Assembly: GCF_021172145.1 (NCBI RefSeq) | Contig: NZ_CP089095.1 | Coordinates: 2,170,001-2,234,000, forward strand | DNA from: Flavobacterium cyclinae | GTDB taxonomy: Bacteria; Bacteroidota; Bacteroidia; Flavobacteriales; Flavobacteriaceae | Reading direction: 5' to 3' | Length of the DNA: 64,000 nt | Position numbers and translations under genes: made by a program | In this document: piece by piece, positions 55,194-63,973 of the stretch | Numbering within the stretch: position 1 is the first letter of the stretch | How the letters are laid out: every line of letters starts with the position of its first letter | Notes under the pieces: generated by a model | What the model saw: only the letters and a program-made list of their open reading frames with translations | Databases searched by the model: none | What the model was told of the DNA's origin: nothing

Positions 55194-56489
55194 ATGAAAA
55201 AAATAACATTCATTCTTTGTATAATTTCTTTGTTAGGCTTTGCCCAACAAACGCCAGCGCCAAAACAAAGTAAATCCATATTAATCTTAGGTGCTAAAGC
55301 GCATTTAGGAAACGGACAAGTCATTGAAAATAGTTTAATTTCGATTATTGATGGAAAAATCGCTAACATCGGCGATGCTAGAGTAATGAAACCAGCCAAA
55401 CACGATATTGTGATTGATGCTTCAGGAAAACATGTTTACCCAGGATTTATTGCTCCCAATTCAACTTTAGGTTTAGTTGAAATTGATGCCGTTAGAGCTT
55501 CGGATGACGAAAGTGAAATTGGAGAGTTCAATCCACACGTAAGAAGTATTATTGCGTATAATGCTGAATCAAAATTAGTAGAAACTACACGCCCAAACGG
55601 TGTTTTATTAGCCCAAATTACACCAAGGGGTGGAAGAATTGCTGGTACTTCATCAATTGTTCAATTAGATGCTTGGAACTGGGAAGACGCTTCAATTAAA
55701 ACTGATGATGGAATTCACTTAAACTGGCCAAGAAGTTATTCAAGAGCGGGTTGGTGGGCAGAACCAGGTGGAATTGAAATGAACAAAAATTACGAACCTC
55801 AAGTAAAAGCGATTCAAGACTATTTTGAAAATGCTTTTGCATATTTGGGAAGTAAAAATGCTAAAAAAGATATTCCTTACGAAGCTATGAAAGGAGTACA
55901 ATCAGGTAAAAAAACCTTGTTTGTAAATGCAAATGGTGAAAAAGAAATCATTGATGCCGTTTTATTCAAAAAGAAAAACAACATTAAAAAAATGGTAATT
56001 GTGGGTGGATATTACGCCTTTAAAGTAGCTAATTTACTTAAAGAAAATGAAGTTGGCGTATTATTAAAACGCGTTCACGATTTACCATTATTAGAAGACG
56101 AAGATGTAAATCTACCCTACAAAAATGCTAAATTATTAGTTGATGCTGGAGTTTTGGTAGGTTTACAAAATGCAGGTGATATGGAACGTATGCAAACTAG
56201 AAATCTTCCATTTTATGCTGGAACTTGTGCTGCTTGGGGATTATCTAAAGAACAAGCATTACAATTGATTACAGGAAATTCCGCTAAGATTTTAGGAATC
56301 GACAATCAATACGGAACATTAGAAGCTGGTAAAAGTGCTACGTTATTCATATCAGAAGGAGATGCTTTAGACATGAAAAGCAATGTTATTTCTTTTGCTT
56401 TTATCGATGGACGACAAATTAGTTTAGAAAGTCACCACACCGAATTGTATGAACGATACAAAGGAAAATTCGAACAACAAAAAAAATAA
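55194..56489 (+). CDS. Secreted amidohydrolase-family protein lacking the HxH metal site
   Basis: 431 residues with a signal peptide (MKKITFILCIISLLGFAQQ). It begins like an imidazolonepropionase-related amidohydrolase (NSLISIIDGKIANIGDARVM, IVIDASGKHVYPGFIAPN) and ends with the matching composite-domain strands (LEAGKSATLFISEGDALD, VISFAFIDGRQI). The expected PGFIDxHxH is PGFIAPNSTLGL, and no other histidine pair replaces it, so catalysis is doubtful. It may pair with, or be structurally equivalent to, the degenerate first half of the protein at 51614. A terminator-like hairpin follows the stop. Confidence 0.85.
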   Translation: MKKITFILCIISLLGFAQQTPAPKQSKSILILGAKAHLGNGQVIENSLISIIDGKIANIGDARVMKPAKHDIVIDASGKHVYPGFIAPNSTLGLVEIDAVRASDDESEIGEFNPHVRSIIAYNAESKLVETTRPNGVLLAQITPRGGRIAGTSSIVQLDAWNWEDASIKTDDGIHLNWPRSYSRAGWWAEPGGIEMNKNYEPQVKAIQDYFENAFAYLGSKNAKKDIPYEAMKGVQSGKKTLFVNANGEKEIIDAVLFKKKNNIKKMVIVGGYYAFKVANLLKENEVGVLLKRVHDLPLLEDEDVNLPYKNAKLLVDAGVLVGLQNAGDMERMQTRNLPFYAGTCAAWGLSKEQALQLITGNSAKILGIDNQYGTLEAGKSATLFISEGDALDMKSNVISFAFIDGRQISLESHHTELYERYKGKFEQQKK

Positions 56490-56494
56490 GACCA

Positions 56495-56525
56495 AAAGCC
56501 TTTCAGTAAATGAGAGGCTTTTTTG
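56495..56525 (+). terminator. Rho-independent terminator
   Basis: Stem AAAGCCT/AGGCTTT with a 13-nt loop and six T, starting 6 bp after the amidohydrolase stop and overlapping the next gene's promoter area. Confidence 0.72.
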
Positions 56526-56533
56526 TATTTTTG
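56526..56533 (+). promoter_or_regulatory. Candidate -7 box of the RNA methyltransferase gene
   Basis: TATTTTTG matches TAnnTTTG and lies 18 bp before the ATG at 56552. Confidence 0.45.
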
Positions 56534-56551
56534 CCACTTAATTTCAAATTC

Positions 56552-57343
56552 ATGAAACAAATCACCTCGGTTCAAAATCCGTTTATTAAATCGTTAGTTC
56601 AATTACAGGAAAAAGCAAAAGTTCGTAAGCAAACAGGCACTTTTTTAATTGAAGGAAAACGCGAAATTGAATTGGCGCTAAAAGGTGGTTATAAATTGGA
56701 AACTATTCTATTTTTACCTGAAATCATCTCGGATAGAGAAATAAAAAACTTTGTCAAATCGAGCGAAGTCGAGATTATCGAAATCTCAAAAGAAGTCTAT
56801 CAAAAATTAGCGTATCGCGATACAACTGAAGGTATTTTAGCTATTGCCAAAACCAAATCCTTAGCTTTATCCGATTTAAAACTATCTAAAAATCCTTTAA
56901 TTTTAGTTGGTGAATCTTTGGAAAAACCAGGAAACGTAGGTGCTATTTTAAGAACAGCTGATGCCGCCAATATTGATGCTGTTATCATTGCTAATCCAAA
57001 AAGTGACTTATACAATCCAAACATTGTTCGCTCAAGTGTAGGTTGTTTATTTACTCGACAAATAGCCGTTGGAACTACCGAAGAAGTTATTGCTTACTTG
57101 AAAGGAAACAACATTAATATTTACTCGGCTACATTACAAGATTCAACAGAATATCACACCCAAAACTACACCACTCCAACTGCTTTAGTTGTAGGAACTG
57201 AAGCTACTGGTTTATCAGAAAAATGGCGAACCGAAAGCACTAAAAACATTATCATTCCTATGCAAGGTGAAATTGACTCAATGAATGTTTCGGTTGCAGC
57301 CGCTATTCTACTATTTGAAGCCAAAAGACAACGCGGATTTTAG
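56552..57343 (+). CDS. TrmH/SpoU-family RNA 2'-O-methyltransferase
   Basis: 263 residues from the ATG at 56552 (MKQITSVQNPFIKSLVQLQEK); an ATG at 56510 would add 14 residues that overlap a terminator, so it is rejected. The N-terminal substrate-binding domain (~1-95, TGTFLIEGKREIELAL) precedes a SPOUT knot domain with VGESLEKPGNVGAILRTADAAN, NIVRSSVGCLFTRQI, ALVVGTEATGLSEKW and IIIPMQGEIDSMNVSVAAAI, which carry the three classic motifs. It uses SAM to methylate a ribose in rRNA or tRNA; target is unknown. It is followed by relA/spoT after 84 bp with a new -7 box. Confidence 0.93.
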   Translation: MKQITSVQNPFIKSLVQLQEKAKVRKQTGTFLIEGKREIELALKGGYKLETILFLPEIISDREIKNFVKSSEVEIIEISKEVYQKLAYRDTTEGILAIAKTKSLALSDLKLSKNPLILVGESLEKPGNVGAILRTADAANIDAVIIANPKSDLYNPNIVRSSVGCLFTRQIAVGTTEEVIAYLKGNNINIYSATLQDSTEYHTQNYTTPTALVVGTEATGLSEKWRTESTKNIIIPMQGEIDSMNVSVAAAILLFEAKRQRGF

Positions 57344-57373
57344 ACTTTCTTCTTTTCTCTTTTTTCTATTTTC

Positions 57374-57381
57374 TAGATTTG
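57374..57381 (+). promoter_or_regulatory. Candidate -7 box of the relA/spoT gene
   Basis: TAGATTTG matches TAnnTTTG and lies 46 bp before the ATG. Confidence 0.42.
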
Positions 57382-57427
57382 CACAATTAGAAAAATTAGC
57401 TTACTTTTCGTTAGTTAAAGTAAAACT

Positions 57428-59647
57428 ATGACAGAGTTAGAATTAGAAGCCGAAAATAAAGCCATAGCGCAAGAATATAAAGAATTACTTCGCATTAGTT
57501 ATCAAACCCTTACAGATGAAGATAAAAAAATCATTCGAAAGGCATTTGATGTAGCTGTTGATGCTCATAAAGACCAAAGAAGAAAATCGGGTGAAGCCTA
57601 TATATTTCATCCTATTGCTGTTGCTAAAATTGTAGCTAGAGATATTGGTTTAGGAGCTACTTCTATCGCAGCAGCATTAATGCATGATGTGGTAGAAGAT
57701 ACCGAAATCACCGTTCAAGACATTGAAAAAATGTTTAATCCTAAAATTGCTCAGTTAGTTGAGGGATTAACCAAAATTGCTAAAGTAAAAACGGATCAAG
57801 AAATTTCTGTTCAAGCGGAAAATTTCCGTAAAATGTTGTTAACCTTAAATGATGATGTAAGAGTAATTTTAATCAAAATTGCCGACAGATTACACAACAT
57901 GCAAACAATGGAAAGTATGGCGGATTATAAACAAGCCAAAATTGCTTCCGAAACACTTTATATTTATGCTCCTTTAGCACATCGATTAGGACTTTACAAC
58001 ATTAAAACCCAACTTGAAGATTTAGGTTTGAAGTATACTGAACCTGAAATTTACAACGATATTGTTAGCAAAATAAAAGAAACTAAAGAAGAACAAGATG
58101 CTTATATCAAAACTATTTCAGATGTATTAAGCAAATCGCTAGTTGATGAAGGTATTGAATTTACAATCAAAGGGAGACCAAAGTCGATCTATTCCATCAG
58201 AAGAAAGATGAAAGCTCAGGGAGTTACCTTTGATGAAGTGTATGATAAATTTGCACTCCGAATCATCTACAAAGCGGAACAACATGATGAAAAGTTTCTT
58301 GCCTGGAAAATTTATTCTCTTGTTACTGACCATTATAGACCTTCTCCTAGCCGATTAAGAGATTGGATTTCTTCGCCAAAATCAACAGGTTATGAAGCTC
58401 TCCATATTACTGTAATGGGTCCAAAAGGGCGCTGGGTAGAAATTCAAGTTCGAAGTGAACGCATGGATGAAATAGCTGAGAAAGGATATGCAGCTCACTA
58501 CAAATACAAAAATGGCGCTACCGAAGAACACGGACTAGAAATTTGGCTGAATCAATTAAAAGAAGCGCTTGAAAATTCAACAGCTAATGCAGTTGACTTT
58601 GTTGAAGATTTTAAATTAAATTTATATTCTAAAGAAATCTATGTCTTTACCCCTAAAGGAGAAATTAAATCACTTCCTAAAGGAGCTACATCTTTAGATT
58701 TTGCTTTTAGTATACACTCTGAAATTGGTGTAAAAACAAGAGGAACCAGAGTAAATGGAAAATTAGTTCCCTTAAATCATGTTTTGAACAGTGGTGATCA
58801 AGTAGAAATTATTACCTCTGTTAATCAAAAACCAACTTCTCAATGGCTTGATTATGTTACTACTTCTCGTGCAAAAAATAAGATTAAAAACGTATTAAAT
58901 GAAAATACTAAAAAAATTGCAGAAGAAGGAAAAGAAATTATTTCAAGAAAATTAAAACATTTAAAAATTACATTAAATGAAAATACTACAAATGAACTTG
59001 TAAATTTCTTTAAACTACAAACCAGTCTCGATTTATTTTATAGAGCCGGAATTGGCGCAATTGAAAACCAACAATTAAAAGATTACGCGGCTCAAAAAAG
59101 CAATACACTTGTTAATTTCTTCAAGAAAACAATTAAACGTTCCCCTTCTGCTCAACCTGATCAGATTTATAAAAACGAAATAAGTAAAAAATTTGACTTA
59201 CTTGTATTTGGTGCAGAACAAGATAAATTAGACTATAAACTTTCTACATGTTGCAATCCAATTCCGGGCGATGATGTGTTTGGTTTTGTCTCTATTAATG
59301 ACGGAATTAAAGTGCATCGAAAAGATTGTCCAAATGCAATTAGCATGCAATCAAATTATGCATACAGAATAATTCAGGCAAAATGGATAGATTCTTCTCA
59401 AGAAGAGTTTAAAGCAATCCTAAAAATTAAAGGAATGGACATTTTAGGATTAACAAATAATCTTACTAAAGTTATATCAAGCCAAATGAATGTTAACATT
59501 CAAAGCATCTCATTAAGTAGTGAAGCTGGCATTTTTAATGGACAAGTTACTGTAGTAGTTCAAAACAATACCATTCTAAAAAAACTAATTGATAATATTA
59601 AAAAGGTAGACGGAATTGACAAAGTAACACGTGTTTATAATAATTAA
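57428..59647 (+). CDS. RelA/SpoT bifunctional (p)ppGpp synthetase/hydrolase
   Basis: 739 residues, the length of SpoT/Rel. The N-terminal hydrolase has HPIAVAKI (His61) and LMHDVVEDTEI (HD at 86-87), so the metal site is intact. The synthetase domain follows with IKGRPKSIYSIRRKMK, YDKFALRIIYKAE and SPKSTGYEALHITVMGP, also complete. Then come a TGS domain (IYVFTPKGEIKSLPKGATSL), a helical and zinc-finger-like CC segment (STCCNPIPGDDVFGFVS) and a C-terminal ACT domain (~660-739). It should both make and degrade (p)ppGpp in response to starvation. Start is the first ATG after a -7 box. Downstream is a Fur regulator gene with its own promoter. Confidence 0.95.
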   Translation: MTELELEAENKAIAQEYKELLRISYQTLTDEDKKIIRKAFDVAVDAHKDQRRKSGEAYIFHPIAVAKIVARDIGLGATSIAAALMHDVVEDTEITVQDIEKMFNPKIAQLVEGLTKIAKVKTDQEISVQAENFRKMLLTLNDDVRVILIKIADRLHNMQTMESMADYKQAKIASETLYIYAPLAHRLGLYNIKTQLEDLGLKYTEPEIYNDIVSKIKETKEEQDAYIKTISDVLSKSLVDEGIEFTIKGRPKSIYSIRRKMKAQGVTFDEVYDKFALRIIYKAEQHDEKFLAWKIYSLVTDHYRPSPSRLRDWISSPKSTGYEALHITVMGPKGRWVEIQVRSERMDEIAEKGYAAHYKYKNGATEEHGLEIWLNQLKEALENSTANAVDFVEDFKLNLYSKEIYVFTPKGEIKSLPKGATSLDFAFSIHSEIGVKTRGTRVNGKLVPLNHVLNSGDQVEIITSVNQKPTSQWLDYVTTSRAKNKIKNVLNENTKKIAEEGKEIISRKLKHLKITLNENTTNELVNFFKLQTSLDLFYRAGIGAIENQQLKDYAAQKSNTLVNFFKKTIKRSPSAQPDQIYKNEISKKFDLLVFGAEQDKLDYKLSTCCNPIPGDDVFGFVSINDGIKVHRKDCPNAISMQSNYAYRIIQAKWIDSSQEEFKAILKIKGMDILGLTNNLTKVISSQMNVNIQSISLSSEAGIFNGQVTVVVQNNTILKKLIDNIKKVDGIDKVTRVYNN

Positions 59648-59710
59648 CAAAAGTTAATAAATAATGGAGTACAATTATATTTTGCAACTTACATTAAATA
59701 AAAATAACAC

Positions 59711-59718
59711 TATCTTTG
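59711..59718 (+). promoter_or_regulatory. Candidate -7 box of the Fur-family gene
   Basis: TATCTTTG matches TAnnTTTG exactly and lies 22 bp before the chosen ATG (59741). Confidence 0.5.
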
Positions 59719-59740
59719 CCACAATTTGATTAATAAATCG

Positions 59741-60178
59741 ATGGAAAATAAAAATCAAGAAATTGTAAAAAATGTTTTTACAAAGTATTTAGAAGAAAAA
59801 GCGCATCGCAAAACACCAGAAAGATTTGCTATTCTTCAAGAAATTTACAATACTGCTGAGCATTTTGATATTGAATCTTTATATATCAAAATGAAAAATA
59901 AAAATTACAGAGTAAGTAGAGCAACCCTTTACAATACTATTGAGCTTTTATTAGAGTGTGGTTTAGTGCGTCGTCATCAATTTGGTCAAAATCAGGCACA
60001 TTATGAAAAATCTTATTTTGACAAACAACACGATCATATTATTCTAACAGATTCTGGTGAAGTTATAGAATTTTGTGACCCTAGAATTCAACAAATAAAA
60101 CAAACCATGGAGGAAATGTTTGGGATTGAAATTCAAAACCATTCACTTTACTTCTACGGAACAAAAAAACAACAATAA
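59741..60178 (+). CDS. Fur-family metal- or peroxide-responsive transcriptional repressor
   Basis: 145 residues from the ATG at 59741; the in-frame TTG at 59726 would begin too close to the -7 box. The N-terminal winged helix ([40 protein letters not shown]) binds DNA as a dimer. The C-terminal regulatory part shows [32 protein letters not shown], with the HDHI metal site, and [10 protein letters not shown]. The CxxC pair of structural-zinc Fur proteins is missing, as is common in this clade. It could sense iron (Fur) or peroxide (PerR); sequence does not decide. It is followed by purA in the same direction, 79 bp on, with no terminator seen between them. Confidence 0.88.
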   Translation: MENKNQEIVKNVFTKYLEEKAHRKTPERFAILQEIYNTAEHFDIESLYIKMKNKNYRVSRATLYNTIELLLECGLVRRHQFGQNQAHYEKSYFDKQHDHIILTDSGEVIEFCDPRIQQIKQTMEEMFGIEIQNHSLYFYGTKKQQ

Positions 60179-60257
60179 TTGACTATTCAAAAATTAATAT
60201 AACCCGTACAGACAATCCACTGACTTGTCTGTACAAATAACAACAAACAACAACACA

Positions 60258-61529
60258 ATGACTGTAGATTTACTACTTGGATTACAATGGGGCGACGAAG
60301 GAAAAGGGAAAATCGTTGACGTTCTAACCTCAAAATATGATATTATTGCCCGTTTTCAAGGTGGACCAAATGCGGGACACACTCTAGAATTTGACGGAAT
60401 CAAACACGTTTTAAGAACGATTCCTTCTGGAATTTTCCATAAAAATGCAATCAATATCATTGGAAATGGAGTGGTAATTGACCCAGTAGTTTTCCAAAAA
60501 GAAATTGAAGGGTTAGCAAAATTCAATATGGATGTTACTGCTAAATTATTCATTTCAAGAAAAGCCCACTTAATTTTACCAACACACCGTTTACTTGACG
60601 CTGCTTCTGAAGCTTCAAAAGGAAAAGCTAAAATCGGTTCTACATTAAAAGGAATTGGTCCAACTTACATGGATAAAACTGGTAGAAATGGACTTAGAGT
60701 GGGCGATATCGAATTAGAAGATTTTAAAGAAAGATATAGAGCATTAGCAGATAAGCATGAAGCTATGATTAAGTTTTACGATGTAGAATTACAGTATAAC
60801 TTAAAAGAAATGGAAGATGAGTTTTTCACTGCTATTGAAGACTTAAAAAAATTAACTTTTATTGATAGTGAAGAATACTTAAACAAAGCCTTAAAAGAAG
60901 GAAAATCAATCTTAGCTGAAGGAGCGCAAGGTTCTTTACTAGATGTTGATTTTGGAACATACCCTTTTGTAACTTCATCAAATACAACAGCTGCTGGAGC
61001 TTGTACTGGTTTAGGAATTGCACCAAACAAAGTAAAGGACGTTTTCGGAATTTTCAAAGCATACACCACACGTGTAGGTAGCGGACCTTTCCCAACAGAA
61101 GATTTTGAAGAAGCTGGACAAACTATGGCAAAAGTAGGAAACGAATTTGGTTCAGTAACAGGACGTGCGCGTCGTTGTGGGTGGTTAGATTTAGTGGCTT
61201 TAAAATATGCGGTTCAAGTTAATGGTGTAACACAATTATACATGATGAAAGGCGACGTACTTTCTGGATTTGATACGTTACAAGTTTGTACAGGATACAA
61301 TTATAAAGGACAAGCAATTCAACATTTACCTTATAACATTGAACCAGAAAATGTTACTCCAATTTTAACCGAAATGAAAGGTTGGAAAGCAGATTTAACA
61401 GGTATGACAACGTATGATGAATTACCTCAAGAATTAAAAGAATATATCGAATTTATCGAAAAAGAAGTAGAAGTTCCAATTAAAGTAATTTCAGTTGGAC
61501 CAGACAGAAAACAAACGATAACAAAATAA
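60258..61529 (+). CDS. purA: Adenylosuccinate synthetase
   Basis: 423 residues from the ATG at 60258 (MTVDLLLGLQWGDEGKGK); a TTG at 60225 is also in frame but adds a low-complexity ITTNNNT stretch. The enzyme joins IMP and aspartate using GTP, the first step from IMP to AMP. The P-loop-like LQWGDEGKGKIVD (Asp13 catalytic) and GPNAGHTLEF (catalytic His) are intact, as are IGSTLKGIGPTYMDKTGRNG, the AEGAQGSLLDVDFGTYPFVTSSN block and TGRARRCGWLDLVALKYA. A terminator follows at once. Confidence 0.96.
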   Translation: MTVDLLLGLQWGDEGKGKIVDVLTSKYDIIARFQGGPNAGHTLEFDGIKHVLRTIPSGIFHKNAINIIGNGVVIDPVVFQKEIEGLAKFNMDVTAKLFISRKAHLILPTHRLLDAASEASKGKAKIGSTLKGIGPTYMDKTGRNGLRVGDIELEDFKERYRALADKHEAMIKFYDVELQYNLKEMEDEFFTAIEDLKKLTFIDSEEYLNKALKEGKSILAEGAQGSLLDVDFGTYPFVTSSNTTAAGACTGLGIAPNKVKDVFGIFKAYTTRVGSGPFPTEDFEEAGQTMAKVGNEFGSVTGRARRCGWLDLVALKYAVQVNGVTQLYMMKGDVLSGFDTLQVCTGYNYKGQAIQHLPYNIEPENVTPILTEMKGWKADLTGMTTYDELPQELKEYIEFIEKEVEVPIKVISVGPDRKQTITK

Positions 61530-61534
61530 GACTT

Positions 61535-61566
61535 AAAAAACGCTTTCAATTGAAAGCGTTTTTTTT
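61535..61566 (+). terminator. Rho-independent terminator of purA
   Basis: A perfect 30-bp palindrome (AAAAAACGCTTTCAA and its complement) followed by more T, 5 bp after the purA stop. Confidence 0.88.
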
Positions 61567-61573
61567 ATCTTTA
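61566..61573 (+). promoter_or_regulatory. Candidate -7 box of the lipoprotein gene
   Basis: TATCTTTA (one mismatch) right after the purA terminator and 21 bp before the ATG at 61595. Confidence 0.4.
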
Positions 61574-61594
61574 ATGAAATCAAATTTTAAACTT

Positions 61595-62167
61595 ATGAAA
61601 AAAATAGCTGCTTTATTTTTGTTACTTATTTTTGCATCATGCTCAAATGATATTAATGATTCGGTTCAGCAAAATCCAAATAGAAATTTAACGCTATTAA
61701 AAGTTGATTTTTTAACCCATACTTTTGAAGGAGGAAATAGCTTTGAATTTAACAACATTGCTATGACAAACACTTTACCTATTGAAGAAACTTATGTAGC
61801 TCCGAGTGATTTTGGCAATTATACTTTAAAATATATTCCTACTAACGAAGTTATTTTTGATGGTCCTATCGGATGGATGGGAGGTTCTTATGATCTGCCA
61901 TTAGAATTCGATTCATCTGATTATGAAACTACTACATTAAATCCTACCATCGATTTTAATGAAATTGAATATTTCTTACCAACTGCAGAAATATTAGCTT
62001 ATGAAGGATACACAAACTTTGATTACTCGAGTGTTTGGAATGCAGTTAAAAATCTTCAAGTTACCAATGACTGCTTAGACAATAACGGAAAAATAGGGTT
62101 TGTTCTTTACACACCAGGTGTAGGAGTTTTCCAACCTGAAAATGCTTATTGGTTAATAATTCTTTAA
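61595..62167 (+). CDS. Lipoprotein of unknown function
   Basis: 190 residues from the ATG at 61595, which directly opens MKKIAALFLLLIFASCSND with a lipobox cysteine at residue 16; an ATG at 61550 lies within the purA terminator and is rejected. The mature protein is acidic and aromatic-rich (NYTLKYIPTNEVIFDGPIGW, IDFNEIEYFLPTAEILAYEG), with no recognisable domain, and ends WLIIL. After the signal it should be lipidated by Lgt and reach the outer membrane or cell surface. It is flanked by its own promoter box and by a gap before the OstA-like gene. I do not recognise the family. Confidence 0.7.
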   Translation: MKKIAALFLLLIFASCSNDINDSVQQNPNRNLTLLKVDFLTHTFEGGNSFEFNNIAMTNTLPIEETYVAPSDFGNYTLKYIPTNEVIFDGPIGWMGGSYDLPLEFDSSDYETTTLNPTIDFNEIEYFLPTAEILAYEGYTNFDYSSVWNAVKNLQVTNDCLDNNGKIGFVLYTPGVGVFQPENAYWLIIL

Positions 62168-62240
62168 CAATAAACAAATTTTCAAATACTTTAAAGTGAT
62201 AAAATATTCTTAATTATCAGTCGCTTTTCGAGTTTTTACT

Positions 62241-62248
62241 TAAATTTG
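62241..62248 (+). promoter_or_regulatory. Candidate -7 box of the OstA-like gene
   Basis: TAAATTTG matches TAnnTTTG and overlaps the in-frame TTG at 62246, arguing that translation starts further downstream at 62267. Confidence 0.45.
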
Positions 62249-62266
62249 GCTCAAAATAAATCCGAC

Positions 62267-63973
62267 TTGAAAAACACATTTTTATATATCGCCTTTTTAT
62301 TGTTAACGGTAACTTTATCGTTAGCGCAAGAGAAGAAAAAAATTATCATTGAAAACTCAGATTTCGTTGATATGAATCAGACAGAAATCCCTGGAGCAAT
62401 TGTCTTTACTGGAAATGTTAAGATAATTCACAATGGGGTGAAAATGACTTGTAATAAAGCCTATCATTTTAAAGACGAAAATTACGTTAAAGCATTCGGA
62501 AATGTTCAAATGAATCAAGGTGATACCATTACCATGAACAGCCGATATGCAGAGTATAATGGTAACGAAGAACTTGCATATGCAACGGGTGAAGTAATTT
62601 TACGTTCGCCAGAATCTACACTTACAACAGATACTGTTTACTTTGACAAAAAAAACCAACAAGCATTTTATAATTCTTTCGGCACAATTCGAAATAAGGA
62701 AAACACCTTAAAAAGTAAATCGGGAAAATATTTTGTTGACCAAAAAAAATACAAATTTATAACAGCAGTTACTGTTACTAACCCAGAAAGCACCATTAAT
62801 ACAAACAACCTTGATTATTACGAAAATTCTGGTCATGCTTATGTTTTTGGTCCTTCAACTATAAACAATAAAGGAAACCTCATTTATACTGAAAATGGTT
62901 TTTATGACACCAAAAACAACATAGGAAAACTTTCTAAAAACTCTAAAATCACACTTGACAACAAAATAATTGAAGGTGACGATTTGTTCTACGATCGTAA
63001 GAAAAATTATTCCAGAGGAATCAATAATGTGAAAATCACAGATACCATAAATAAGGTAATTGCTACTGGACATTATGCAGAGTTGTACCGAAATGCCGAA
63101 ACCAAAAAAGACTCTATGATTTTAACCAAAAGAGCCTTGGTAAAAACATTAGTAGAAAAAGACACCATGTACATGCACGGTAAAAAAATTATCGTTTCTG
63201 GACCAAAAGAAGATCGAATAATAAAAGCTTTCAATAACGTACGTTTTTATAAAACCGATATGAGTGGCAAATGCGATTCCTTATGGTCTAGTAATAAATC
63301 TGAATTAACAAAATTAATAGGAAGACCAATACTTTGGAATAATGACAACCAAATGACAGGTGATATTATGCATCTTATTGGAAATAACAAAACCGAAGAA
63401 TTAGATTCACTTAAAGTCCTAAATAATGCCTTTATAATTCAAAAAGACAGTTTAAGCGAAAATGGTTATAACCAAATTAAAGGGCAAAATTTATATGGCA
63501 AATTTTTTAAAAACAGACTCAAAGAAGTTGATGTAGTTAAAAATGCAGAAGTTATTTATTATATGTATAATGATGCTAATGAATTTATTGGAATTAACAA
63601 AACAGTTTGCAGCAAAATCAATTTAGAATTAGAAGAAAACAAAATTGATGCAATAACATTCTTTACCAAAACCGATAGTCACATTTATCCAGAAAGTGAA
63701 TTTCCAGAAAACGCAAGAAAACTCAGAGGTTTTTTATGGCGTGGCGATGAACGAATTTTAACCAAAGAAGATATTTTTCCAGAAGACGAAATTGCCTTAG
63801 ATGATAAAATTCAAATTGAAGCTAAAAAGAAAGCTATTGAGGCAGAACAACCAATGCAAATTTTACCTGAAACGTTAGATTACGATTCTAAAAACAAAAA
63901 AGAAGAAAAGAAATCGGATAAAAAACTAGAAGTAAAAAAACTAGAATTAAAAAAAGTAAAAAGTAATAAATAG
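62267..63973 (+). CDS. OstA/LptA-like lipopolysaccharide-transport protein
   Basis: About 568 residues. No ATG exists in frame upstream of the signal peptide; the best start is the TTG at 62267 (reads MKNTFLYIAFLLLTVTLSLAQ), because an earlier TTG at 62246 overlaps a -7 box. The mature part opens with IIIENSDFVDMNQTEIPGAIVFTGNVKIIHNG, the OstA/LptA beta-jellyroll pattern, and further repeats of it follow (AFGNVQMNQGDTITMNSRYAEYN, ATGEVILRSPESTLTTDTVYF). Such proteins bridge LPS across the periplasm; the length is well over E. coli LptA (~185 aa) and typical of the Bacteroidetes OstA-like form. The C-terminal ~60 residues are a charged lysine/glutamate tail (KKEEKKSDKKLEVKKLELKK). The LptD or LptC partner is not in the window. 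Confidence 0.82.
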   Translation: MKNTFLYIAFLLLTVTLSLAQEKKKIIIENSDFVDMNQTEIPGAIVFTGNVKIIHNGVKMTCNKAYHFKDENYVKAFGNVQMNQGDTITMNSRYAEYNGNEELAYATGEVILRSPESTLTTDTVYFDKKNQQAFYNSFGTIRNKENTLKSKSGKYFVDQKKYKFITAVTVTNPESTINTNNLDYYENSGHAYVFGPSTINNKGNLIYTENGFYDTKNNIGKLSKNSKITLDNKIIEGDDLFYDRKKNYSRGINNVKITDTINKVIATGHYAELYRNAETKKDSMILTKRALVKTLVEKDTMYMHGKKIIVSGPKEDRIIKAFNNVRFYKTDMSGKCDSLWSSNKSELTKLIGRPILWNNDNQMTGDIMHLIGNNKTEELDSLKVLNNAFIIQKDSLSENGYNQIKGQNLYGKFFKNRLKEVDVVKNAEVIYYMYNDANEFIGINKTVCSKINLELEENKIDAITFFTKTDSHIYPESEFPENARKLRGFLWRGDERILTKEDIFPEDEIALDDKIQIEAKKKAIEAEQPMQILPETLDYDSKNKKEEKKSDKKLEVKKLELKKVKSNK

